From NCBI GenBank assembly GCA_036744635.1, contig DAIOHQ010000091.1, positions 1-16,878 on the forward strand: 16,878 nt of DNA, given 5' to 3'. Numbering within the stretch: the first letter of the stretch is position 1; every line of letters starts with the position of its first letter. Source of the stretch: DAIOHQ01 sp036744635. Lineage in GTDB: Bacteria > Planctomycetota > Phycisphaerae > Tepidisphaerales > Tepidisphaeraceae. The position numbers and the translations under genes were made by a program. Shown piece by piece: positions 6,526 to 13,859 of the stretch. The notes under the pieces were generated by a model. The model saw only the letters and a program-made list of their open reading frames with translations. It was not told where the DNA came from and did not search any database.

Positions 6526-9405
6526 GCTTGCCAGCGCCCGCACGGCGGCGGCGTCACGGGCGCTGAGATCAGGATATTCGGGATCGCTGCCGACATCCGG
6601 CCGGCGTTTCCAGCTTCGGGCGCAGGCCGGATATTTGTCGCGGCGATCCACCACCTTCACGGTCACGGCCGGCTTCTCGGCCGTCGCTTCGGCGAAGCTG
6701 TGGAAGCCGGCGCCGACGAGATCTTCCAGGTCAGCGCCATACTTCTGCAGGCGCTGGCGCATCGCGTCATTGTCGATCTGGTAGATCACTTCCGCGTCCA
6801 GCGCCTTGTTCACGCCGGCCTCTTTCTTGAGGGCATCGAGCTGGCCCAGCGCCTGATTACGCAGGTCCATCAGCAGCTTCCATTCTTCGCGCTGATCGTC
6901 GCTGACCCCCCCTGCCTTCCCTGACGGCTCGGGCAGCAGGGCCAGGTGGACGCTGGACAAAGATGCCTCATGCTCCGGCTTGTGCTGGATGTGTTCCCAG
7001 GCCTCGTCGGCGGTGAAAACGATCATGGGGGCGAGCAGCTTGGTCAGTGCAACCGCCATGTCATACATCACCGTCTGGCAGCGCCGCCGCAACGGCGCAT
7101 TGGGCAGCTCGCAATAGAGGCGGTCCTTCATCGCGTTGCCATAGATTGCGCTGATCTGCACCGAGCAGAAATCATGCAGCAGCCGAAACGCCCGGTGGGT
7201 CTGGTAGCCGTCGTAGGCCTCGCGCACGTCCACGATGAGCTGATCGAGCTCGGCCCGTGCCCAGCCGTCGAGGCTTGCCTGCGGCACTTCCTGCCGGTCG
7301 GTGTGCCAGTTGAAGTCATACAAATTCGACAGCAGATAGCGCAGCGTGTTGCGGATCTTGCGGTATTTGTCGCCAAATTCCTGAATGGCCTTGGGACTGG
7401 TGGGGATGTCGCCCTGGTAGTCGACGCTGCAGCACCACAGGCGCAGGAGGTCAGCGCCGTGGCGGTTGATTTCCTGCGTGGCCGTCACGTATTCCTTGTC
7501 GCTTTTGGAGACCTTGGTGCCATCGGGCTTGACCACAAACCCATGCGTCAGCACCTGTTTGTAGGGCGGCTGGCCAGTTGCGCCCAAAGCCAGAAGCAGC
7601 GAAAGCTGGAACCAGCCGCGGTGCTGGTCGGAGCCTTCGAGATAGAGATCGGCCGGGAAATGCAGGTAGGAGCGGGCCTGCAGCACCGCGTGCCAGGAAC
7701 TGCCGCTTTCGAACCAGACGTCGAAGATGTCCTGTTCCTTGCGGAGGGTATTGGCGTCGAAGCCTGCGGGATACTGGAAGCCGGCACCGAGCAGTTCGGC
7801 CGGGGAATCGGTGAACCAGGCATCCGATCCCTTGAGGCGGACATGTTTGGCGACGGCGCGGACGCTCTGCGGCGTCAGCAGGGGCTGGCCTTTGTCGTTG
7901 TAGAAGACTGGGATGGGCAGGCCCCAGGCGCGCTGGCGGGAGATGCACCAGTCGGGGCGGGATTCGAGCATGCCCTGCATGCGGGCGCGGCCCCAAGCGG
8001 GGATAAACTCCACTTTGTCGGAGACGGACTGGGCGGCGCGCTGGCGCAGAGGAAGCGGCCCTGGACTTGCGTTTCCCGATGCGAAAGGCTTGTCGAGGGC
8101 GATGAACCATTGTTCGGTCGCCCGGAAGATCGTCGGCGTCTTGCCGCGCCAGTCGTGGGGGTAGCTGTGGGTGATGGTTTCTTCGGCGAGAAGAACATCG
8201 AGCTCGCGCAGTTTTTCGGTGATGACAGGGTTGGACTTCCAGACGTTCATCCCGTGCAACCACTGCGGCGTGGTGTCGTCGAAGGTGCCGTTGGCCAGGA
8301 CGGGGCAGTAGATCTCCAGCCCGTTGGCCATGCCGGCGAGGTAGTCCTCTTCGCCATGGCCAGGGGCGGTGTGAACCAGGCCGGTGCCGTCGGTGGTGGT
8401 GACGTAGCCGCCGAGAAGGATCTTGCTCTCGCGATCGACGAAGGGATGGCGGTAGGGAGGCGCGGCGGCGGCGAGTTGTTCGCCGCTGATGGGCTGGCCG
8501 ATGATGCGGAAGCTGTCGACGCCAGCTCGGCCGGCGAAGACGCGCTCGACGAGTTCCTGGGCGACGAGTCCAGTGCGATTGCGCCCGTTCTTCACGTATT
8601 CGACCGTCACGTACTGCACCTTCGGCCCGGCGGCGATGGCGAGGTTGGCGGGAAGGGTCCAGGGCGTCGTGGTCCAGATCAGGTAATGCAGCGGCGCATC
8701 GGATGTGCCGAATGCTCCATTCGAGGCGGCCGGGAATTCGACATAAATACTGGGGCTGGAAACATCCTTGTACTCCAGCTCGGCATCGGCCAGGGCGGTT
8801 TGATTGGTGATCGACCAGTGCACCGGCTTGAGCTGCTTGTAGACCAAATCGGCCTCGACGAAGCGGGCGAAGACTTCGAGCGTCTCAGCTTCGTATTCGC
8901 GCTTCATCGTCAGATAGGGATTGTTCCACTCGCCGAGGATGCCCAGCCGCTGGAACTGCTCGCTCTGAATGTGGACGTATTTTTCCGCGTAGGCATAGCA
9001 GCGCTTGCGGATGTCCACGACGCTCATGGCGCGAAAATCGTGGCCCTCCTTCTTGATCTCCTCCTGGATCTTGTGCTCGATCGGCAGGCCGTGGCAATCC
9101 CAGCCGGGGACGTAGGGCGTCTGGAAATTTTCCATCGTGCGGAAGCGCAGGATGACATCCTTGAGGGTCTTGTTGATGAGATGGCCGATATGGATATCGC
9201 CGTTGGCGAATGGCGGGCCATCGTGCAGCACCCATTTGGGGCGCTGGGCCCGCGCCGTCATCAGCTTCTCATACAGCCGGCCTTCGCGCCACTGCTGCAG
9301 GCGCTTGGGCTCGTTCTGCACCAGCTTGGCCTCCATCGCAAACGCCGTCTGCGGCAGGTTGAGGGTTTGCTTGTAGTTTTTCTTTTCCGGGGCTTCGGTG
9401 GTCAT
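6520..9405 (-). CDS. ileS: Isoleucyl-tRNA synthetase
   Basis: This class I synthetase charges tRNA-Ile with isoleucine in the cytoplasm. It has 961 residues, normal for the bacterial type. Visible in order: DGPPFANGDIHIGH with HIGH at 72-75, VPGWDCHGLPIE (99-110), the CP1 editing domain with LIWTTTPWTLPANLAI (242-257) and HTAPGHGEEDY (345-355), WCISRQRAWGLPIPV (486-500), FDVWFESGSSW, and the KMSKS loop as KVSKS (631-635). The anticodon-binding helical domain follows. The C-terminal zinc knuckle, normally CxRCW...LCxRC, is degenerate: CARSW...LSARD at residues 928-951, leaving one of four Cys. The stop TAG falls inside a dispersed palindrome. The start ATG at 9405 has only a weak upstream signal. 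It lies 57 bp behind the MATE gene on the same strand and may be controlled by the Ile-rich leader at 10944-11003. Confidence 0.97.
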   Translation of the reverse strand: MTTEAPEKKNYKQTLNLPQTAFAMEAKLVQNEPKRLQQWREGRLYEKLMTARAQRPKWVLHDGPPFANGDIHIGHLINKTLKDVILRFRTMENFQTPYVPGWDCHGLPIEHKIQEEIKKEGHDFRAMSVVDIRKRCYAYAEKYVHIQSEQFQRLGILGEWNNPYLTMKREYEAETLEVFARFVEADLVYKQLKPVHWSITNQTALADAELEYKDVSSPSIYVEFPAASNGAFGTSDAPLHYLIWTTTPWTLPANLAIAAGPKVQYVTVEYVKNGRNRTGLVAQELVERVFAGRAGVDSFRIIGQPISGEQLAAAAPPYRHPFVDRESKILLGGYVTTTDGTGLVHTAPGHGEEDYLAGMANGLEIYCPVLANGTFDDTTPQWLHGMNVWKSNPVITEKLRELDVLLAEETITHSYPHDWRGKTPTIFRATEQWFIALDKPFASGNASPGPLPLRQRAAQSVSDKVEFIPAWGRARMQGMLESRPDWCISRQRAWGLPIPVFYNDKGQPLLTPQSVRAVAKHVRLKGSDAWFTDSPAELLGAGFQYPAGFDANTLRKEQDIFDVWFESGSSWHAVLQARSYLHFPADLYLEGSDQHRGWFQLSLLLALGATGQPPYKQVLTHGFVVKPDGTKVSKSDKEYVTATQEINRHGADLLRLWCCSVDYQGDIPTSPKAIQEFGDKYRKIRNTLRYLLSNLYDFNWHTDRQEVPQASLDGWARAELDQLIVDVREAYDGYQTHRAFRLLHDFCSVQISAIYGNAMKDRLYCELPNAPLRRRCQTVMYDMAVALTKLLAPMIVFTADEAWEHIQHKPEHEASLSSVHLALLPEPSGKAGGVSDDQREEWKLLMDLRNQALGQLDALKKEAGVNKALDAEVIYQIDNDAMRQRLQKYGADLEDLVGAGFHSFAEATAEKPAVTVKVVDRRDKYPACARSWKRRPDVGSDPEYPDLSARDAAAVRALASP

Positions 9406-9426
9406 ATTATTGTCCGCTTGCGGCCG

Positions 9427-9449
9427 GGCACGAGTTAAAAACCCGTGCC
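9427..9449. repeat. Palindromic repeat between the MATE gene and ileS
   Basis: GGCACGAGTT, a 3-nt loop and AACCCGTGCC form a 10-bp stem with one mismatch. The core (GGCACGGGTT and its complement) is shared with the units at 6426-6525, so ileS is flanked on both sides by the same hairpin family. The T-rich part sits in the loop, not after the stem, so it does not look like a terminator. Confidence 0.7.
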
Positions 9450-9462
9450 GCGAGTTTTCAAT

Positions 9463-10866
9463 CTATCCCAACTGCGGCACAAGTTCACGCGCGCCACCCT
9501 CCAGTCGAATCTCTTTCCACTTACCCTTGAGAAACCGGCCGCCAATGAACAGCCCAAGGATGATGCCGTAGACGGTGGCCAAAACCCAAGGACCCGCGAG
9601 AAATTGCGGGGCGAACGTGGCCGCGAGAAACCCGCCGGCCACGGTGATCCCCCAGCACAAACCAAACGTCGCCACCGCCGGCACGAACGTATCGCCCGCC
9701 CCGCGCAGCGCGCCGTTGTAGACGATGTACATGGCGTCGAAGAGCTGATAGATCGCCGCGAAGGTGAGATACATCGCGCCGATGCGCAATATTTCCGGAT
9801 CAGCGCTGAATACGCGAATGAGCTGGTTCCGGCCAATGTAAAACAGCACCCCGCAGCCCATCATGTACGCGGCCGTCACCTTGAACCCCAGGTGCGCTCT
9901 TTGCACCGCCACCTCCGGCTTCCCCGCGCCGATATAGCGCCCCACCAGCGCGGTCACGGCGTTGGCAAAGCCGATGGCCGGCATGAAACTGACCACCATG
10001 TAACGAATCATAAAGGTGTTGGCGGCCATCGCCTTCTCGCCCAGCCGGCCGATGACCACGTTGCAGAACAGTGACCAGGCGAGGATATCCGCGATGAACT
10101 GCGCCCCCGACGGAAGGCCGACCAGCATCAGCGTTCTGAGTACCGCCGGCCGCGGCTTCCAATCCAGCGCGTTAAACTTCGCCACAAGTTTTGGCCGCAA
10201 TGCAAACGCCACCAGAAGGAGCAACTCGAAGCTGACGCCGATGTTCTGTCCCCAGGCCGCTCCGGCGACGCCCATCGGCTTCACGCCGAGCGTGCCGAAG
10301 ACCATGATCCATGCGGCGATGATGTTCGCGCCCACCCCCAGCACCGCGGCCACGAATACTTCCACCGGCCGATTCACCGCCAGCAGAAATTGCCCGAAGG
10401 CGGTGGAAGTCATCTTGATCACTGCCGCATAGAGCAGAATCCGAAAATAGATTCCCTCCAGTTGGACCTGCTGTGGACTGTGCCCGAACAGATGAAACAT
10501 TTTCCACGCGGTTGGCAGAAATGGCAGAAGCAGCAGCGAATAGACGACGGCAAACCAGATTCCCTGCCAGAGATAGCGCCCGCAGGCGCGATAATCCTTG
10601 CGGCCGAAATGCTGGCTCACCAGGGTGTTGACGATCCAGATCACGCCCATGCCGAAGCCCAGCACCGACAGCGCCATCATCCCGCTGTTGGCGGCGGCGG
10701 TGGGTTCTTCGACGCCGAGATGGGAGAGCATCCAGGTGTCGATGAACTGCATCACCGTGTAGGAGGCCATCTGCGCGACGGTGGGGGCCGCCAGGGTCAG
10801 CAGCTCGACGATGGGTCGTTTGGGCTCCGCGTCGACGGCGATGGAGTTGAGAACCGCGTTCGCCAT
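9463..10866 (-). CDS. MATE family multidrug/toxin efflux transporter
   Basis: This is an inner-membrane antiporter with two MatE repeats and about twelve hydrophobic segments, expected to export cationic drugs or metabolites using Na+ or H+. From the ATG at 10866 it has 467 residues, normal for the family. The N-terminal part reads TLAAPTVAQMASYTVMQFIDTWMLSHLG, a typical MATE TM1-loop segment; the second half repeats the pattern with LVGLPSGAQFIADILAW and FMPAIGFANAVTALVGRYIGAG. The frame opens at a TTG at 10887, but that lies within the terminator-proximal leader, so the ATG is preferred; only GGTG is present as a possible ribosome site. An intrinsic terminator ends 22 nt upstream, so expression must pass an attenuator. 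Substrate unknown; ileS follows after 57 bp. Confidence 0.92.
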   Translation of the reverse strand: MANAVLNSIAVDAEPKRPIVELLTLAAPTVAQMASYTVMQFIDTWMLSHLGVEEPTAAANSGMMALSVLGFGMGVIWIVNTLVSQHFGRKDYRACGRYLWQGIWFAVVYSLLLLPFLPTAWKMFHLFGHSPQQVQLEGIYFRILLYAAVIKMTSTAFGQFLLAVNRPVEVFVAAVLGVGANIIAAWIMVFGTLGVKPMGVAGAAWGQNIGVSFELLLLVAFALRPKLVAKFNALDWKPRPAVLRTLMLVGLPSGAQFIADILAWSLFCNVVIGRLGEKAMAANTFMIRYMVVSFMPAIGFANAVTALVGRYIGAGKPEVAVQRAHLGFKVTAAYMMGCGVLFYIGRNQLIRVFSADPEILRIGAMYLTFAAIYQLFDAMYIVYNGALRGAGDTFVPAVATFGLCWGITVAGGFLAATFAPQFLAGPWVLATVYGIILGLFIGGRFLKGKWKEIRLEGGARELVPQLG

Positions 10867-10888
10867 TTCACACCAATACTTCACCAAT

Positions 10889-10916
10889 AAAAAACCCCGA
10901 AGCCGTCGCTTCAGGG
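10889..10916 (-). terminator. Intrinsic terminator just upstream of the MATE start (attenuator)
   Basis: On the minus strand CCCTGAAGC, loop GACG and GCTTCGGGG form a 9-bp stem with one G-U pair, followed at once by six T (10894-10889). Only the minus direction has a T-tract. No minus-strand gene other than the short leader ORF precedes it, and the MATE ATG follows 22 nt later, so it is placed to attenuate the MATE-ileS transcript. The 5' half of the stem can alternatively pair with 10954-10941. Confidence 0.8.
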
Positions 10917-10954
10917 TGGTTCATTCAACGCTCAAAACGAACCCTACATGCGAC
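10905..10954 (-). promoter_or_regulatory. Candidate antiterminator competing with the attenuator stem
   Basis: Minus-strand GTCGC (10954-10950) can pair with GCGAC (10909-10905), and AGGGT (10945-10941) with ACCCT (10917-10913). Together these give ten base pairs around a 4x3 internal loop and occupy the whole 5' arm of the terminator. The left arm covers the last leader codons and the TAG stop, so a ribosome finishing the leader would mask it and allow termination. The pairing was found by eye; no folding energies were computed. Confidence 0.45.
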
Positions 10955-11003
10955 CGTGGCCAAGCCCGCTGCGAATCGTAATGGTCGCGATGATGTTCAT
11001 CAT
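10944..11003 (-). CDS. Putative Ile/Thr-rich leader peptide of the MATE-ileS cluster
   Basis: A 19-codon ORF reads MMNIIATITIRSGLGHGRM and stops at TAG. Residues 4-10 contain four Ile and two Thr codons. The Ile/Thr run followed by a Gly-rich end recalls the ThrL leader peptide of enterobacteria (run of T/I, then GNGAG). It starts just downstream of a promoter-like sequence and ends 27 nt before the terminator stem. No Shine-Dalgarno is visible and the 5' leader would be only a few nucleotides, so translation would be near-leaderless. The opposite strand carries a competing 62-codon ORF (10948-11136), so this call rests on the combined promoter, codon content, terminator and gene context. Confidence 0.5.
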   Translation of the reverse strand: MMNIIATITIRSGLGHGRM

Positions 11004-11013
11004 ATATCTGGCG

Positions 11014-11041
11014 ATGGTAGACTGGGCGGGGATAAAGTCAA
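11014..11041 (-). promoter_or_regulatory. Sigma-70-like promoter for the MATE-ileS cluster
   Basis: On the minus strand TTGACT (11041-11036) is followed after 16 nt by TACCAT (11019-11014). The first hexamer differs from the consensus at one base, and the second matches at four of six positions. Transcription would start about 5-9 nt before the leader ATG at 11003. The rest of the 335-bp divergent gap (11042-11201) shows no clear promoter for the plus-strand gene. Confidence 0.45.
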
Positions 11042-11201
11042 CTTGCTGCAGCGGCCCATTTGGCGTGGCATTGGCTGGGAGCCGGTTCCGCGCAAGGAGC
11101 GAATGGCGCCAGAATTTCCAAACCGCCCTGCCATGAAATTTCCCGCCTCCGTCGCGGCGCGTTTTGGTTTACGATGATCCTGGCTTAACCCGAGGAGTCC
11201 C

Positions 11202-13664
11202 GTGGCTGCTGGAACCGATCACGCACACACCAACCGATTGTCGGCGGAGACGTCGCCGTATCTGCTGCAACATGCCCACAATCCGGTTGACTGGCATGCC
11301 TGGGGGCCGGAGGCGTTCGCCGCGGCGCGGGCGCAGAACAAGCCGATTTTCCTGTCGGTCGGCTACAGCACCTGCTACTGGTGCCACGTGATGGAACGGC
11401 AGAGTTTTGAGAACGAGCGGGTGGCGGGGGAGATGAACGCGCGCTTCATCAACATCAAGGTGGATCGCGAGGAGCGGCCGGATGTGGATCAGTTGTACAT
11501 GATGGCCGTGCAGGTGCTGACGCGACACGGCGGCTGGCCGATGAGCGTTTTTCTCACGCCCGACCTGCGCCCGTTTTATGGCGGAACGTATTTTCCGCCG
11601 ACCGACCAGCAGGGCCGCCCCGGCTTCATCACGTTGATGAAGGGAATCGAGGATGCCTATCGCAATCGGCCGCAGGATGTGGAGAAAACCGCAAACCAGC
11701 TCGTGGATATTTTGAAGCAACTTGCCCAGCCGGCGCCGCCGGATTCGGCCATCGCGATCAATGCCGCGTTCATCGACTCGCAGGTTGCCCGCGCCATCAG
11801 CGACTACGATGCCGAGCACGGCGGCTTTGGCTCAGCGCCCAAATTTCCCCGGCAGACGCTGCTGGAATTGCTGCTGCGCTACATCGACGAAGATCCCAAT
11901 CAGCCGACCAGCACCGCCCAGGGCGACACTGCCCGCTTCAAGGAACAGGTGCGCCGGCGGCTGTTTCATACGCTGGATGCGCTGGCGGCGGGCGGAATCC
12001 GCGATCATCTGGGCGGCGGGTTCCATCGCTATTCGACCGATGCGCAGTGGCTGGTGCCGCATTTTGAAATCATGCTGTACGACAACGCGATGCTGGCGTG
12101 GATCTACGTCGATGCCTATCGCCAGAGTGAGAACCGGCAGTATGCGGCGGTGGCGCGGGGGATTCTGGATTTTGTGCTCCGCGAGATGACCAGCTCATCG
12201 GGCGCGTTTTACACGGCACTGGATGCCGAAGTCGATGCCCGCGAGGGGCTGTCCTATCTGTGGACGGCGGAGGAAGTGGAGGCGCTGCTGGGGAAAACCG
12301 ATGCGCGTATTTTCTCCAAAGTGTATGGGCTGGACGAGGGGCCGAACTTCGCCGATCCGCATCACGGGCCGGGGCATCCCGACACCAACATTCTCTACAT
12401 GCCGGATACGCTGGAGGACATCGTCGAGGAGATTTCCAAAATTGACGTTTCGATACGCTCGACGGACGACCTGGAGAAACGGCTGGCGGCGATGCGGCAG
12501 ACGCTGTATGCCGCGCGAAGGAAGCGCAAGCAGCCGCTGCTCGACACCAAAATCCTGACGAGCTGGAACGCCTTGATGATCCGCGCCTTTGCCCATACCG
12601 GGAAAATATTGCAGGAGCAGAAGTACATCGACGCCGCGGCGCGGGCGGCGGATTACCTGCTGCGCCATCACCGCAAACCCGATGGCGGCCTGTATCGCGC
12701 CAGCCGGCCCGATCCGGTGCGCTGGGCGGCGGTGCCGGGTGAAGAGGCGCATCCATCAAGCGCGGCGTCCACTGAAGCCCAGCTCATGGATGCGAAATCC
12801 ACCCCGCCCGGATTTGCCCCAACCCAGCCGCAGTCCGGCGACGTGCCCGGCGCCAGCGTTCCGGGATTTCTCGATGACTACGCGTTCGTGATCCAGGCGC
12901 TGCTGGCGTTGGATGATGCTGGGCAGGAAAAGTGGAGGGATCACGCCGCCGCTTTGGCCATTACCCTGCTCGCCAAGTTTGGCGATACCGATACCGGCGG
13001 ATTTTATTTCACGGAGAAAGGCGCGGCCGATTTGATCGTCCGCCAGAAAGTGGCCTCCGACAGTCCATTGCCGTCGGGAAACGCCATCGCCGCGATGGCG
13101 CTGCACGACCTCGGCCAGCCGCACGAGGCCCGCAACACCATCGCCGTCTTCGCCCAGCAGATGGAGGCCAACGGCGAGAGCATGAGCGCGATGGTCGAGG
13201 CAGCGCTGCACTACGTTCGCGAGCAGGGGGAATTCCAGGTGGCCCCATCCACCTCGGTGGCCGCCGACCGCCCGCTTTCGCCCAACCAGGTCGCGGCCGG
13301 CGTGGTCTCGCTGCGCGCGGCGTGGAGTAATCCGACGACGCTTCAAGTTCACGTCAACGTGCTGCAGGGATTTCACATCAACGCCCATGAAGCTTCGACG
13401 AACCTGATCGCCACGCAGTTGGCCGTCACCGGAAGGGCCGCGGAGGAGGTGGCTGGGATTGATTACCCACCCGGCGAAGAGCAGAGATTCGCGTTTGCAG
13501 CCGAGCCGCTGCGCGTCTATAGCGGCGATGTGGTGATGGTGGTGCGTTTCAAATCATCGCGCGCCGGAGCGGGCGAGGTGAGCCTCGCCATCTCCTATCA
13601 GCCCTGCGACGACCAGGCCTGTCTGCCGCCGGTGACCAAACAACTCGAGGTGACGACGCCGTAG
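11202..13664 (+). CDS. DUF255 (YyaL/SPATA20-like) thioredoxin-fold protein with C-terminal DsbD-N-like domain
   Basis: The product has 820 residues. Residues about 11-170 are the DUF255 thioredoxin-like domain: SPYLLQHAHNPVDWHAWG, then VGYSTCYWCHVMERQSFE with the CxxC at C58 and C61, NIKVDREERPDVDQLYM, and GGWPMSVFLTPDLRPFYGGTYFPP. Residues about 190-680 are the alpha/alpha-barrel part of this family, with GGFGSAPKFP, LGGGFHRYSTD and LDTKILTSWNALMI. From about 690 to the end is a beta-rich segment ending YQPCDDQACLPP (C802, C807), which matches the DsbD N-terminal (alpha) domain. A 47-residue low-complexity insert (about 506-552) interrupts the barrel before VPGFLDDY. The GTG start is chosen because GAGGAG lies 4 nt upstream. 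No signal peptide is visible, which is odd for a DsbD-N partner domain. Biochemical role unknown; a thiol-redox function is inferred. Confidence 0.9.
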   Translation: MAAGTDHAHTNRLSAETSPYLLQHAHNPVDWHAWGPEAFAAARAQNKPIFLSVGYSTCYWCHVMERQSFENERVAGEMNARFINIKVDREERPDVDQLYMMAVQVLTRHGGWPMSVFLTPDLRPFYGGTYFPPTDQQGRPGFITLMKGIEDAYRNRPQDVEKTANQLVDILKQLAQPAPPDSAIAINAAFIDSQVARAISDYDAEHGGFGSAPKFPRQTLLELLLRYIDEDPNQPTSTAQGDTARFKEQVRRRLFHTLDALAAGGIRDHLGGGFHRYSTDAQWLVPHFEIMLYDNAMLAWIYVDAYRQSENRQYAAVARGILDFVLREMTSSSGAFYTALDAEVDAREGLSYLWTAEEVEALLGKTDARIFSKVYGLDEGPNFADPHHGPGHPDTNILYMPDTLEDIVEEISKIDVSIRSTDDLEKRLAAMRQTLYAARRKRKQPLLDTKILTSWNALMIRAFAHTGKILQEQKYIDAAARAADYLLRHHRKPDGGLYRASRPDPVRWAAVPGEEAHPSSAASTEAQLMDAKSTPPGFAPTQPQSGDVPGASVPGFLDDYAFVIQALLALDDAGQEKWRDHAAALAITLLAKFGDTDTGGFYFTEKGAADLIVRQKVASDSPLPSGNAIAAMALHDLGQPHEARNTIAVFAQQMEANGESMSAMVEAALHYVREQGEFQVAPSTSVAADRPLSPNQVAAGVVSLRAAWSNPTTLQVHVNVLQGFHINAHEASTNLIATQLAVTGRAAEEVAGIDYPPGEEQRFAFAAEPLRVYSGDVVMVVRFKSSRAGAGEVSLAISYQPCDDQACLPPVTKQLEVTTP

Positions 13665-13670
13665 CGAATG

Positions 13671-13802
13671 GTGGAGCAGACATTCTTGTCTGCTTCGAGA
13701 TCGATGAGCGGGGCACACCCACCGAATCGATTCGAGTCCGTTCGGTGGGGCAGGAATGCCCCACACTCGCGGCCTCGCGGCAGACAGGAATGTCTGCCCC
13801 AC
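13671..13802. repeat. Composite of four hairpins ('GGCAGACATTCCTGTCTGCC' family)
   Basis: The gap between the DUF255 gene and the glycosyltransferase holds four perfect palindromes: AGCAGACA/TGTCTGCT (13675-13694), CCCACCGAA/TTCGGTGGG (13718-13749), GTGGGGCA/TGCCCCAC (13745-13764) and GGCAGACA/TGTCTGCC (13779-13798). Three of the four have 4-nt loops (TTCT or GGAA). The first and last are reverse complements of each other with few changes, so the outer ends are inverted. The glycosyltransferase frame opens at 13668 and would translate the whole repeat if started there. Confidence 0.8.
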
Positions 13803-13859
13803 CGAGGAGGCCACCCGAACGCGTTTGCGGAAGCGGCAGGCCGCTCTTATCGTTTGGTC

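Noticed and set aside
6946..9438. 830-codon plus-strand ORF covering ileS
   Set aside because: It is the antisense shadow of ileS, kept open by high GC at codon third positions. It shows no domain text and is rich in G/A/D/V of a compositional kind.
9427..9449. Terminator between MATE and ileS
   Set aside because: The T-run lies in the loop and not after the stem, and the sequence belongs to a dispersed hairpin family.
10948..11136. 62-codon plus-strand ORF with one hydrophobic segment in the divergent gap
   Set aside because: It could encode a small membrane peptide, but it has no ribosome site, its frame ends without homology, and it overlaps the minus-strand leader, terminator and promoter, which form a more coherent set. 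Kept as the rival explanation.
13668..13859. N-terminal extension of the glycosyltransferase
   Set aside because: The extra 64 codons are the four-hairpin repeat. GT4 homology starts at the MRIALVILHA text.
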